From Candidatus Woesearchaeota archaeon (lineage in GTDB: Archaea; Nanobdellota; Nanobdellia; Woesearchaeales; WJKR01), in NCBI GenBank assembly GCA_014729015.1, contig WJKR01000024.1, forward strand, positions 1-19,911: a DNA stretch of 19,911 bases. The letters run 5' to 3'. A model generated the notes under the pieces. It was not told the origin of the DNA, ran no database searches, and saw nothing but the letters and a program-made list of their open reading frames with translations. Below, one piece after another: positions 7,778 to 13,312 of this stretch. A program made the position numbers and the translations under genes. Each line of letters opens with the position of its first letter. The first letter of the stretch is position 1.

Positions 7778-8296
7778 TTAGATGAGTGTCATTGTCCAGT
7801 TGATGATCCATATCGCTGCGAGGATGATGAATGCGCCGAGGAGGTGCTGCCACCAGCTTTCTTTGAGCTTGTAAAACGCAAGGTATACTGCTCCGACGGT
7901 GAGTCCGACGGGTATGAGGAGGTTGAATATTGCGGTGATGAGTCCTGCGGTGCCGAGCGCGACGTTCTCGGGCATGAACCAGGCGCTGATGGCGGCGAAG
8001 GCGAACGCGATGACGCCTGCTGCTCGTTTGCTGTTCTTGTCATCGTCCGCTTTGAAGATGAACTTGCCGAGCACCCAGTTGACTATGGTGAAGATGATGA
8101 TGAAGTACAGGAATTTGAAGAATCCTATCTGGACGTTCTGGTTGGTGAGGAGGACGCTGGGGTAGAAGAGGTTGCTCATGAGTTCGATGCCGTTGTCGAG
8201 CGCGCTGAATCCTGATCGTGCGGCCGCTGCGAGTGGCAGGGCGAGTAAGGTGGCGAGTAAGGAGAGAAATAGTTGTTTTCGGTAGGCGCTGTTCAT
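7778..8296 (-). CDS. Multi-pass membrane protein with signal peptide, first gene of the operon
   Basis: The 172-aa product starts with a signal peptide or first helix (KQLFLSLLATLLALPLAAAA), then an exported segment with NQNVQIGF, then about four hydrophobic helices around residues 58-77, 88-107, 112-137 and 150-170. The loop KADDDKNSKR between the first two is charged. A short protein with a cleavable signal and four helices recalls small membrane subunits of secretion or conjugation channels, but there is no sequence match I can name. A TATA box at 8348-8355 lies upstream, with a transcript start near 8325, leaving room for a short leader. As first gene it likely sets the promoter for all six. 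Confidence 0.8.
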   Translation of the reverse strand: MNSAYRKQLFLSLLATLLALPLAAAARSGFSALDNGIELMSNLFYPSVLLTNQNVQIGFFKFLYFIIIFTIVNWVLGKFIFKADDDKNSKRAAGVIAFAFAAISAWFMPENVALGTAGLITAIFNLLIPVGLTVGAVYLAFYKLKESWWQHLLGAFIILAAIWIINWTMTLI

Positions 8297-8530
8297 GGAT
8301 GTGCCTCGGTTACCCTTTGCAATGGTTATCTGCTTCCGGCGTAGAAGTTTATAAAGTTTTCTAAATGTGTGTCGTCGAGAACATCTCTTTTTTTTGGCGG
8401 TGTTTTTTTCGCTTGGTTTTTCTCGAAAAATCTGTTTGCTATTATTTTTAGCTTTTGCTCATTATTTTTATACTTCATAATGCTAAATATTGTAGGTAAA
8501 AACTACATGTTTTATCACACTTTATTGCAT
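8297..8530. other. AT-rich divergent intergenic region
   Basis: No gene is visible between the minus-strand operon and padR. The stretch contains the operon's TATA box, several T runs at about 8380-8430, and no plausible reading frame. The repeat-rich operator at 8531-8570 and the padR TATA box follow it. Confidence 0.7.
8348..8355 (-). promoter_or_regulatory. TATA box of the six-gene operon
   Basis: TTTATAAA (palindromic) lies 52 nt before the ATG at 8296. It predicts a start of transcription near 8325 and a leader of about 28 nt. No closer TATA box is seen. Confidence 0.65.
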
Positions 8531-8570
8531 AACCAATAAATTGGTTACCCAATAAATAGGGAACCCAATA
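8531..8570. promoter_or_regulatory. Probable operator with three CCAATA units at 16-bp period
   Basis: CCAATA occurs at 8533, 8549 and 8565, exactly 16 bp apart. The first two units read CCAATAAAT. The first unit is part of a perfect palindrome, AACCAAT-AA-ATTGGTT (8531-8546). The last unit ends 11 nt before the padR TATA box. PadR proteins typically repress their own promoter, so autoregulation is the likely role. Confidence 0.6.
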
Positions 8571-8581
8571 GCACCGAAAAG

Positions 8582-8589
8582 TTTAAATA
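8582..8589 (+). promoter_or_regulatory. TATA box of padR
   Basis: TTTAAATA, centred 25.5 nt before ATG 8611 and 19.5 nt before ATG 8605. The spacing favours 8611 as a leaderless start. Confidence 0.65.
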
Positions 8590-8610
8590 TTGTATGAACT
8601 AGGTATGAGC

Positions 8611-8979
8611 ATGGCACGGCAATTCCTGGCATTGAAGGGCTTTTTGTCATTCCTCATCCTCCACGAACTACGCAAGAAACAACTCTGCGGCGAGGACTTG
8701 GCGAAGAAGCTCGGCAAGAGAAAAGGCGGGGATCCACTCACGCCAGGCACTATCTACCCTGCGCTAAAGGATCTGCGTGAACATAAATTAGTGTCATACG
8801 ACCAATCTGGTCGCAAGAAGACGTATTCTTTGACGAAAGCAGGGGAAAAGGAGCTTGAAAAACACTATCATGAGTTCTCGCGATATTTTTACGGGTTGAA
8901 ACGCTACATTACACGACCGAAAAAAACAACTAAAATTTCTAAGCAAAAACGAAAAGTTGCAAAGAAGAAGAAAGTCTAA
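8611..8979 (+). CDS. PadR-family winged-helix transcriptional regulator
   Basis: The 122-aa product (MARQFLALKGFLSFLILHEL...) has the PadR layout: LKGFLSFLILHEL at the start, a recognition region around LTPGTIYPALKDLREHKLV, and a wing YDQSGRKKTYSLTKAGEKEL. The C-terminus is short and Lys-rich (KQKRKVAKKKKV), which may add non-specific DNA contact; the usual long dimerisation helix is reduced. The start at ATG 8611 is chosen from the TATA spacing; the TTG at 8590 and ATG at 8605 are also in frame. The gene is divergent from the six-gene operon, with the CCAATA repeats in between, and convergent with xerA with only 9 nt between their stops. It may control itself, the Nudix gene with a similar palindrome, or the operon (inference). 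Confidence 0.88.
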   Translation: MARQFLALKGFLSFLILHELRKKQLCGEDLAKKLGKRKGGDPLTPGTIYPALKDLREHKLVSYDQSGRKKTYSLTKAGEKELEKHYHEFSRYFYGLKRYITRPKKTTKISKQKRKVAKKKKV

Positions 8980-8988
8980 AACTTTTAA

Positions 8989-9801
8989 TCAATCATCAGA
9001 ATTTTCTCTCAAGGAATCCAACGGATTCTTCACCCGCAATTTTTGCTCGTTAGAAACATGCGTATAGATCTGCGTCGTCTGCAAATTAGCATGCCCCAAC
9101 AAGTCCTGGATCACCCGGATATCGTTCCCGGCCTCCAACAAGTGCGTCGCGAAACTATGCCGCAGCGTGTGCGGCGTCACTTTCTTAGGAATATTGGCCC
9201 GTTTCGCAGCATTCTTCACAATACTTTGCACAGTCCTAGGGCTGAGAGGACCGTTCTTCCCCTCTAATACAAAAGCAGCAGGGCTTTTCCGCTCCAAATC
9301 CTTGTACACCTCCTGCGGCAGCACGATCATGCGATCCTTACCGCCTTTGCCACCTCGCACCCACCCGATACCTTGCTCCACTTCGAGGTCAGCACGCTTC
9401 AAACTGCACAATTCACTCACCCGAAGCCCTGTACCATACAACAATTGGATGGTCAGCTTGCTTTTCTTGGTCTTTGCGGCATTGATGAGATTGACGATTT
9501 CCTTATGCGTCAGCACTGACGGCAAGGATTGCTGCACTTTCGGCACCCTCACCCCGGAAATGCTCTTCTCCAGCACCTCATTGTAGAAGAAAAGCAGGGC
9601 TGCCCGGGCCAAATTCACTGATCGCGGCGCTGTCTGCCTGGCACCCACTAGATGAGCAAGATATCTCTTGACGTCCTCTTTCTCGACGTCGTCCGCCTGC
9701 TTGCCAGTAAACGCAAGCAAGTCTTGGTTGTAGCGCACATATTTCTTCTTGGTCGCATCGGAGTAGCCGCGCAGTTCCAGTTCGGTGCGTAATCGGTCCA
9801 T
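8989..9801 (-). CDS. xerA: Tyrosine recombinase XerA
   Basis: The 270-aa protein has the size and residues of archaeal XerA. It has an N-terminal SAM-like DNA-binding domain (about 1-85). The catalytic domain carries R127 in GTGLRVSEL, K152 in RGGKGGKDR, H211 and R214 in HTLRHSFATHLLE, H237 in LLGHANLQTT, and the nucleophile Y246 in IYTHV. All catalytic positions are intact. XerA resolves chromosome dimers at a dif site, usually acting alone in archaea. A TATA box at 9826-9833 is 28.5 nt from the ATG, predicting a leaderless mRNA. A dif-like sequence lies at 9843-9870. An integrase of a mobile element is the alternative, but the short, complete Xer form argues for the chromosomal enzyme. Confidence 0.93.
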   Translation of the reverse strand: MDRLRTELELRGYSDATKKKYVRYNQDLLAFTGKQADDVEKEDVKRYLAHLVGARQTAPRSVNLARAALLFFYNEVLEKSISGVRVPKVQQSLPSVLTHKEIVNLINAAKTKKSKLTIQLLYGTGLRVSELCSLKRADLEVEQGIGWVRGGKGGKDRMIVLPQEVYKDLERKSPAAFVLEGKNGPLSPRTVQSIVKNAAKRANIPKKVTPHTLRHSFATHLLEAGNDIRVIQDLLGHANLQTTQIYTHVSNEQKLRVKNPLDSLRENSDD

Positions 9802-9825
9802 TACCGCTGTTTTCGGGCCTTTCCC

Positions 9826-9833
9826 TTATATAT
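9826..9833 (-). promoter_or_regulatory. TATA box of xerA
   Basis: The minus strand reads ATATATAAGG here, centred 28.5 nt before ATG 9801. Confidence 0.7.
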
Positions 9834-9842
9834 GTTGCGAAT

Positions 9843-9870
9843 ACGTCGGGTAATATACATTATACGAGGT
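9843..9870. promoter_or_regulatory. dif-like site upstream of xerA
   Basis: The 28 bp divide into an 11-bp left arm ACGTCGGGTAA, a 6-bp centre TATACA, and an 11-bp right arm TTATACGAGGT. Eight of eleven arm positions are inverted repeats. The inner ends TAA and TTA flank a 6-bp centre, as in known Xer dif sites. It sits 42 bp before the xerA start. A promoter or operator role is the alternative. Confidence 0.4.
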
Positions 9871-9953
9871 TTATTTATAAAAATGAGTGGGTGAGGGTTA
9901 TTCCCCTAGAAAAACCGGGTTATTGCGCAAGAATTTTGCCATGGAAGCCATGA

Positions 9954-10430
9954 TCATGCTTTGTTGATGTCAGCATATTCAAGTTGGTAGTCTGCGAGGT
10001 CTTTGGTGTACATGGTTTGGATGAGGTCGTAGATAATCTTGCCTTCCTTGAGAATGCTTTGGCCGTGCGCGTACGTCTTGTAGAGCTGGTTGAGCATGTC
10101 TTGGAGGATGAACGCCTCCTCTTTGGATGTCTGGCTCTCTGCTCGCTCCTCGGTCTTCAGCCTCTTCGCGATGGTCTTGAGGTCTCCCGTAGATTGCGGC
10201 GTCGGCTTTTGCAGTTCGTGCATCTTTGCCAGTTCGTCCGCGTTGTCCGCCTCTTTCTTTTTGATGAGTTTGGCGACCTTGTTCGTGGCCTTGAGCAGGG
10301 TTTTGTATTCTTTCCTGAGTTCCTTGCTGGCATGCGCGAGGGTTTGCACCTTTGAGAGGATGTTCTTGCTGAGGAGTTTTTCTGTTTTGATGTTGGTAAG
10401 CTCTTTGTTGTCGCTCTCGCCGATGGTCAT
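9954..10430 (-). CDS. Helical coiled-coil protein, function unknown
   Basis: The 158-aa product is soluble, charged and predicted mostly helical. Coiled coil is likely at about residues 25-75 (KELRKEYKTLLKATNKVAKLIKKKE region) and again from 85 to 135. The C-terminal part contains several Tyr residues and ends YQLEYADINKA. No family is recognised. The ATG at 10430 fits the TATA box at 10453-10460, 26.5 nt away, so the mRNA is probably leaderless. The style resembles the coiled-coil parts of the proteins encoded at 2292-4812, and the + strand here is G/T-rich as it is there, unlike its immediate neighbours. Whether it belongs functionally with that operon is unknown. Confidence 0.75.
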   Translation of the reverse strand: MTIGESDNKELTNIKTEKLLSKNILSKVQTLAHASKELRKEYKTLLKATNKVAKLIKKKEADNADELAKMHELQKPTPQSTGDLKTIAKRLKTEERAESQTSKEEAFILQDMLNQLYKTYAHGQSILKEGKIIYDLIQTMYTKDLADYQLEYADINKA

Positions 10431-10452
10431 CGCTTGCTTATTGCCATGATTT

Positions 10453-10460
10453 TTTATAAA
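10453..10460 (-). promoter_or_regulatory. TATA box of the coiled-coil gene
   Basis: TTTATAAA, centred 26.5 nt before ATG 10430. An ATG at 10446 between them opens only a six-codon frame. Confidence 0.7.
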
Positions 10461-10638
10461 TATTTCTTTTTTGAAACTTATAATTTTAGCTTAAACTATT
10501 TAGAAAAGATACTGTGTTCAAAAATTGGATAACCTATATATTGGACAAGCAATATAATAAAATTTTCAAGCAAAAACAACTATTTTTAGCCAATATTTTT
10601 TCTATAAATAACAAGCAAAACCTAAAAGTACTGAAACA
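10461..10638. other. AT-rich intergenic region with ATTGGA repeats
   Basis: No gene is visible. ATTGGA occurs at 10524 and 10540, 16 bp apart, and CCAATAT at 10591 is inverted to ATATTGG at 10538. The unit CAAGCAA also recurs (about 10546, 10567 and 10611). The region is upstream of the coiled-coil gene promoter and downstream of the gene at 10639. Confidence 0.5.
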
Positions 10639-11136
10639 TCAAAATGCTTGCATGGAAACACGCCGATCAAGAGGCACCACCTGCTGCCGCGCCTGCGCCT
10701 CCTTGAAACGCACCTCCAAAGCGAACGAGACAACGCCATCATGCACCTGCTCCAACACCGGCACGCCCTTCGCGGACAGCGAGTGCACCAAACGGAAAAC
10801 GCCCTGCTCAGACATCCCCAACCGCTCCACCAACAAAGGCAAAGCAACCGGCAAAGAAGCAGTATACAAAAGCAGAAATACTTCTTGCTCGGCCAAAGAC
10901 AACGGATCGACAGCGTACCGCCGCCGCGACAACTGCAACTCATCCACCCGCTCAGCAAGCTTCTCAACCTTCTGCTCCAAGCCCGCCAAGAGATCATACA
11001 CCGACCGCAGCTCAACAGTATTCTCATTGATCGTATCAAGGTGCATGTCCAGCTCGTCACGAACCTTCGCGAACGCATCCTTCACGCCCTGCTCGACACG
11101 CGACAAACGCCCGAAAGAACCACGCTTCGTCGTCAC
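10639..11136 (-). CDS. Coiled-coil protein with C-terminal winged-helix-like domain
   Basis: The 165-aa product has a helical N-terminal region with heptad-like spacing at about residues 12-70 (NENTVELRSVYDLLAGLEQKV). A helix-turn-helix-like region follows at about 78-140 (LSLAEQEVFLLLYTAS, LPLLVERLGMSEQGVFRLV, HSLSAKGVPVLEQ). This order suggests a dimeric DNA-binding regulator, but no named family is recognised. The start is a GTG at 11136; the only nearby ATG (11138) is out of frame. A TATA-like TATATATG on the + strand (11166-11173) is about 30-35 nt upstream. The sense strand is G/T-rich, as expected for a minus-strand gene in this A/C-rich half. It is divergent from acyP. Confidence 0.72.
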   Translation of the reverse strand: MTTKRGSFGRLSRVEQGVKDAFAKVRDELDMHLDTINENTVELRSVYDLLAGLEQKVEKLAERVDELQLSRRRYAVDPLSLAEQEVFLLLYTASLPVALPLLVERLGMSEQGVFRLVHSLSAKGVPVLEQVHDGVVSFALEVRFKEAQARQQVVPLDRRVSMQAF

Positions 11137-11164
11137 ATCACCCCGGCATCGCGAACATGCAACC

Positions 11165-11172
11165 CTATATAT
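11165..11172 (-). promoter_or_regulatory. TATA-like element of the gene at 11136
   Basis: The minus strand reads ATATATAGGG, about 32 nt before GTG 11136. It lies 33 nt from the divergent acyP TATA box. Confidence 0.5.
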
Positions 11173-11204
11173 GTGTTTCTGTCATACCACCAGAAAACAG
11201 TAAG

Positions 11205-11212
11205 GTATAAAT
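11205..11212 (+). promoter_or_regulatory. TATA box of acyP
   Basis: GTATAAAT, centred 27.5 nt before the ATG at 11236; leaderless transcript predicted. Confidence 0.7.
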
Positions 11213-11235
11213 AAAAACACGACCACCAGCCGCAC

Positions 11236-11505
11236 ATGCGCAAAGTGCACCTCTACATCGACGGGCTCGTGCTATCAGTAGGCTACCGCAGCTTCGTCAA
11301 GCGACGAGCGGACACGATCGGCGTCAAAGGCTACGTCCGCAACATCGAAGGAGGCGTCGAAGTTATCGCCGAAGGAGAAGACGACGCCGTCAACCAACTC
11401 ATCGAAGCCTGCCGGCAAGGCCCGAGCACCGCGAAAGTCACCAACGTCACCGTCGAGGAAGAAGAACCCAACTACCTCTTCAAAGACTTCGTCATACGCC
11501 CATGA
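11236..11505 (+). CDS. acyP: Acylphosphatase
   Basis: The 89-aa protein has acylphosphatase size and pattern: IDGLVLSVGYRSFVKRRA, then GVKGYVRNIEGGVEVIAEGE, then GPSTAKVTNVTVEE. The catalytic Arg18 (in VGYR) and Asn36 (in VRN) are present and 18 residues apart, as in the well-studied enzymes. The usual VQG before VGFR is replaced by VLS, so the phosphate-binding loop differs slightly. The enzyme hydrolyses acyl phosphates such as carbamoyl phosphate or 1,3-bisphosphoglycerate in the cytoplasm. It appears to be transcribed alone. Its stop region overlaps the convergent small gene at 11472-11687. Confidence 0.92.
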   Translation: MRKVHLYIDGLVLSVGYRSFVKRRADTIGVKGYVRNIEGGVEVIAEGEDDAVNQLIEACRQGPSTAKVTNVTVEEEEPNYLFKDFVIRP

Positions 11506-11687
11506 GGCCGAAAAGCGAGCGTCAACGTCATCTCCTCGAACAACCACTTATGGTTCGCGACGCGCACAGCACCGAGATTGCACAATGCCGTATCGACACG
11601 ATCCCACAACCAAGAGAACGTTTCTTCGCGCCGCCGCGCCTCCTTCTCGGAATCACGCCAGCTTCCCTGGGCGTAATAGATGACCAT
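11472..11687 (-). CDS. Small hypothetical protein
   Basis: I do not recognise this 71-aa product (from ATG 11687). It looks protein-like: a charged helix (RDSEKEARRREETFSWLWDR), then a strand pattern (AVRVANHKWLF, MTLTLAFRPHG). Codon use, with TTG for Leu and frequent GCG and ACG, resembles the other minus-strand gene at 10639. A TATA-like element at about 11711-11716 is 26 nt upstream, the spacing used elsewhere in the window. It overlaps the end of acyP by 34 nt. A 70-codon frame on the + strand (11502-11714) overlaps acyP in an ATGA junction and competes for the same DNA; I think it less likely because it is Pro/Arg/Gln-rich and has no promoter of its own. Confidence 0.42.
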   Translation of the reverse strand: MVIYYAQGSWRDSEKEARRREETFSWLWDRVDTALCNLGAVRVANHKWLFEEMTLTLAFRPHGRMTKSLKR

Positions 11688-11740
11688 ACAACGACAGAAC
11701 AAGCAGCACTATAAGAAGCTCACGCCACCCTGACCAATGG

Positions 11741-11759
11741 AAAAGCCGGAAAGACCGGC
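11741..11759 (-). terminator. Hairpin plus T4 after the gene at 11762
   Basis: In minus-strand direction, GCCGG-TCTTT-CCGGC is followed directly by TTTT, starting 2 nt after the stop codon. It looks like an intrinsic terminator for the HIT operon. Confidence 0.5.
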
Positions 11760-11761
11760 AA

Positions 11762-11986
11762 TCATTCGTCCTTGTCGTGCTCGCGAGGAGCATCAGCATC
11801 ATGACCTAGCTCTTCCACATCCTCGTGCTCAGCCATGACATCCATCTTGTCAATGAGCTCCTGCTCAGTCACCATCCCCTTCTCAACCATGACATTCAGC
11901 AACGCCTCCAACGCATTGCTCGTATGGTACACCGCCTCTTCCAAGGTGTCAATCCTCACCGGGTCGAAATCCTTCTGCTCCATCAT
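11762..11986 (-). CDS. Small acidic hypothetical protein
   Basis: The 74-aa product starts MMEQKDFDPVRIDTLEEAVYHTSNALEALLNVMVEKGMVTEQELIDKM and ends in a disordered, His/Asp/Glu-rich tail. The first 50 residues look like a small helical domain; the LNVMVEKGMVTEQELIDKM stretch resembles helices in many small soluble proteins, but no function follows from it. The first ATG (11986) overlaps the stop codon of the HIT gene as ATGA, so the two are translationally coupled. The second ATG (11983) is better spaced from the AGGTGA upstream and may be the true start. A terminator hairpin follows. It is probably a partner of the HIT protein or simply co-transcribed. Confidence 0.65.
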   Translation of the reverse strand: MMEQKDFDPVRIDTLEEAVYHTSNALEALLNVMVEKGMVTEQELIDKMDVMAEHEDVEELGHDADAPREHDKDE

Positions 11987-12456
11987 CTCACCTGCCGTAT
12001 CCGCTGTGCCAACGACGCCAACTCAGCATCATCAGCGCGCGGCCCCTCCTTCGTGGACACAAAACCCTCATATCGCTCGAAAACAGTCTCTGCACGCGCT
12101 TCGCCGCCCTTCCACGTTTCACCAGGCCTTAACCCTATCAACGGGATAAGCTTCACATGAGCGTGGTCGACGCCCGTGCCCTCAGCGACGATAGCGCAAC
12201 GGTCAACACCCAACGCCTCAGACAAACGCCTCGCCACCGATTTTCCGGCATCGCATAACGCGTGATACTCACTATCAGACAAGTCTTGCACGTTGCTCGG
12301 CAAATGCTTCTTCGCAGCGACAACAGTAAACCCCTTCATGCTCGGCGTGATGTTCAGGAACGCCAAATGCGACGCATCCTCCCACACCTTGTGGCAAGGA
12401 ATCTCACCAGCGACAATCCTACAAAAAATGCAATTAACCATGCTGCTATCACCCAC
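11983..12456 (-). CDS. HIT-family nucleotide hydrolase or transferase with HxHxK motif
   Basis: The 157-aa protein has HIT features: NCIFCRIVAGEIP with a CxxC at its start, the central ITPSMKGFTVVAAKKH segment, and the active-site region GTGVDHAHVKLIPL. The canonical motif is HxHxH; here H98 and H100 (the nucleophile) are followed by K102, so the third His is Lys. HIT enzymes act on nucleotide phosphoramidates or dinucleoside polyphosphates. GTG 12456 is chosen because its distance of 26.5 nt from the TATA centre at 12482.5 matches other leaderless genes. ATG 12441, with GGGTGAT upstream, would remove five residues and is nearly as likely. The next gene overlaps it by 4 nt. Confidence 0.85.
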   Translation of the reverse strand: MGDSSMVNCIFCRIVAGEIPCHKVWEDASHLAFLNITPSMKGFTVVAAKKHLPSNVQDLSDSEYHALCDAGKSVARRLSEALGVDRCAIVAEGTGVDHAHVKLIPLIGLRPGETWKGGEARAETVFERYEGFVSTKEGPRADDAELASLAQRIRQVR

Positions 12457-12477
12457 TGAAGCGCAAACAACAATTCA

Positions 12478-12485
12478 TATTTAAA
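12478..12485. promoter_or_regulatory. Shared bidirectional TATA box of the HIT and pcm genes
   Basis: TATTTAAA on the + strand, TTTAAATA on the minus strand. Its centre (12482.5) is 26.5 nt from GTG 12456 in one direction and 26.5 nt from ATG 12509 in the other. No second TATA box is present in the 52-nt divergent gap. Confidence 0.65.
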
Positions 12486-12508
12486 CCTGCGGCTCTTCAC
12501 CATCCTGT

Positions 12509-13108
12509 ATGTCACGCATCGACGCCCTCATCAGCCAAGGAGTACTACGGACAAAGCACATCATAGCAGCATTCCAGCACGTGCAAAGAAAAGACTTCTT
12601 ACCAGCAAGCTTACAAGCCCAAGCAGGCCAGGACCACCCATTGCCCATCGGCTACGGCCAGACGAACAGCCAACCCTACACTGTCGCTACGATGATGGAA
12701 TGGCTGCAACCGCAACAATATCAAAACATACTGGATGTCGGCAGCGGCAGCGGGTGGACAACAGCGCTACTCGCGCACATCGTCGGACCAAAAGGAACGG
12801 TGATAGGCAGTGAGATAGTTCCTGAACTCGTCACCATAGGAAGAAAAAACCTCGCAAAATACGATTATCCCTGGGCAACAATTACCCAAGCAACTGAAAC
12901 AGGACACTCAGAAAAAAGTCCTTATAATCGCATTCTCGTCTCAGCAGCAGCCGACGAACTACCAACAAAGTTGCTTGAACAACTCGCTGACAACGGCATA
13001 ATGGTCATTCCTATCATGAATAGCATTTGGGTATACACCAAGAAAAAAGACAAAACAATAGGAAAAGAACATTATGGATTCTCATTCGTGCCGTTACGAG
13101 AACTATAG
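12509..13108 (+). CDS. pcm: Protein-L-isoaspartate O-methyltransferase
   Basis: The 199-aa protein has the PCMT pattern. The N-terminal helix region is followed by GQTNSQPYTVATMMEWLQ (residues 50-67), normally the substrate-binding TISQPYxVAxM segment. The SAM-binding motif I is ILDVGSGSGWTTALLAHIVG (74-93), and acidic E102 lies in the next strand region. Motif II/III is RILVSAAADELPTKLLEQLADNG. It methylates isoaspartyl residues in damaged proteins so they can be repaired. The gene shares a symmetrical TATA box with the divergent HIT gene. Its TAG stop codon lies within the 3' end of the antisense tRNA-Gln gene. Overall length and motif order are normal. Confidence 0.9.
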   Translation: MSRIDALISQGVLRTKHIIAAFQHVQRKDFLPASLQAQAGQDHPLPIGYGQTNSQPYTVATMMEWLQPQQYQNILDVGSGSGWTTALLAHIVGPKGTVIGSEIVPELVTIGRKNLAKYDYPWATITQATETGHSEKSPYNRILVSAAADELPTKLLEQLADNGIMVIPIMNSIWVYTKKKDKTIGKEHYGFSFVPLREL

Positions 13109-13221
13109 CCCCGCCCGGATTCGAACCGAGGTCCCAAGCTGTCTCCAACGCCGTTAGAGGCTCACGAAGGATCACCGACGCTGCCAAAGGCTTGGATGAT
13201 TGGCCACTACACCACGGGGCT
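13106..13221 (-). tRNA. tRNA-Gln (UUG) with 43-nt intron
   Basis: Acceptor AGCCCCG pairs with CGGGGCT, discriminator A. The T arm is CTCGG-TTCGAAT-CCGGG and the anticodon stem CAAGC/GCTTG. The loop is CU-UUG-G then A after splicing. The intron (13141-13183 on the + strand) sits at the canonical 37/38 position. A bulge-helix-bulge can be drawn: central pairing CUUU with GGAG, bulges GG^C and AC^A, and an outer helix AGCG/CGUU. No CCA is encoded. A TATA box lies at about 13251-13256. The 3' end overlaps the pcm stop codon on the other strand. Confidence 0.93.
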
Positions 13222-13250
13222 GTAGCCCGATTTAAGAACACCAAGCCCTT

Positions 13251-13256
13251 TTTAAA
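13251..13256 (-). promoter_or_regulatory. TATA box of tRNA-Gln
   Basis: TTTAAA within an AT-rich run, centred 32.5 nt before the tRNA 5' end. Confidence 0.55.
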
Positions 13257-13277
13257 AGTTTCTCGTCAGCAAGGGAT

Positions 13278-13287
13278 AGTTTTAAGA
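13278..13287 (+). promoter_or_regulatory. TATA-like element of the gene at 13313
   Basis: AGTTTTAAGA, centred about 30 nt before ATG 13313. Confidence 0.5.
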
Positions 13288-13312
13288 GCAATCGTGATTT
13301 TTCGGCTGCGCG

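Noticed and set aside
8549..8570. CCAATA repeats as the start of a CRISPR array
   Set aside because: The units are 6-9 bp at a 16-bp period, far too short for CRISPR repeats and spacers, and no cas genes are present.
10524..10551. Alternative dif site beginning ATTGGATA
   Set aside because: The first bases resemble a known archaeal dif, but the two halves are direct rather than inverted repeats.
10514..11203. Long + strand frames across 10514-11214
   Set aside because: Products are rich in Thr, Ser, Arg and Cys or in His, Gln and Leu without structure. The minus-strand gene at 10639-11136 has a coherent coiled-coil plus winged-helix pattern.
11502..11714. 70-codon + strand frame overlapping the acyP stop as ATGA
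   Set aside because: Pro/Arg/Gln-rich product with no family resemblance. The minus-strand frame over the same DNA has a TATA-like element at the right distance and a more protein-like sequence. Not excluded, but less likely.
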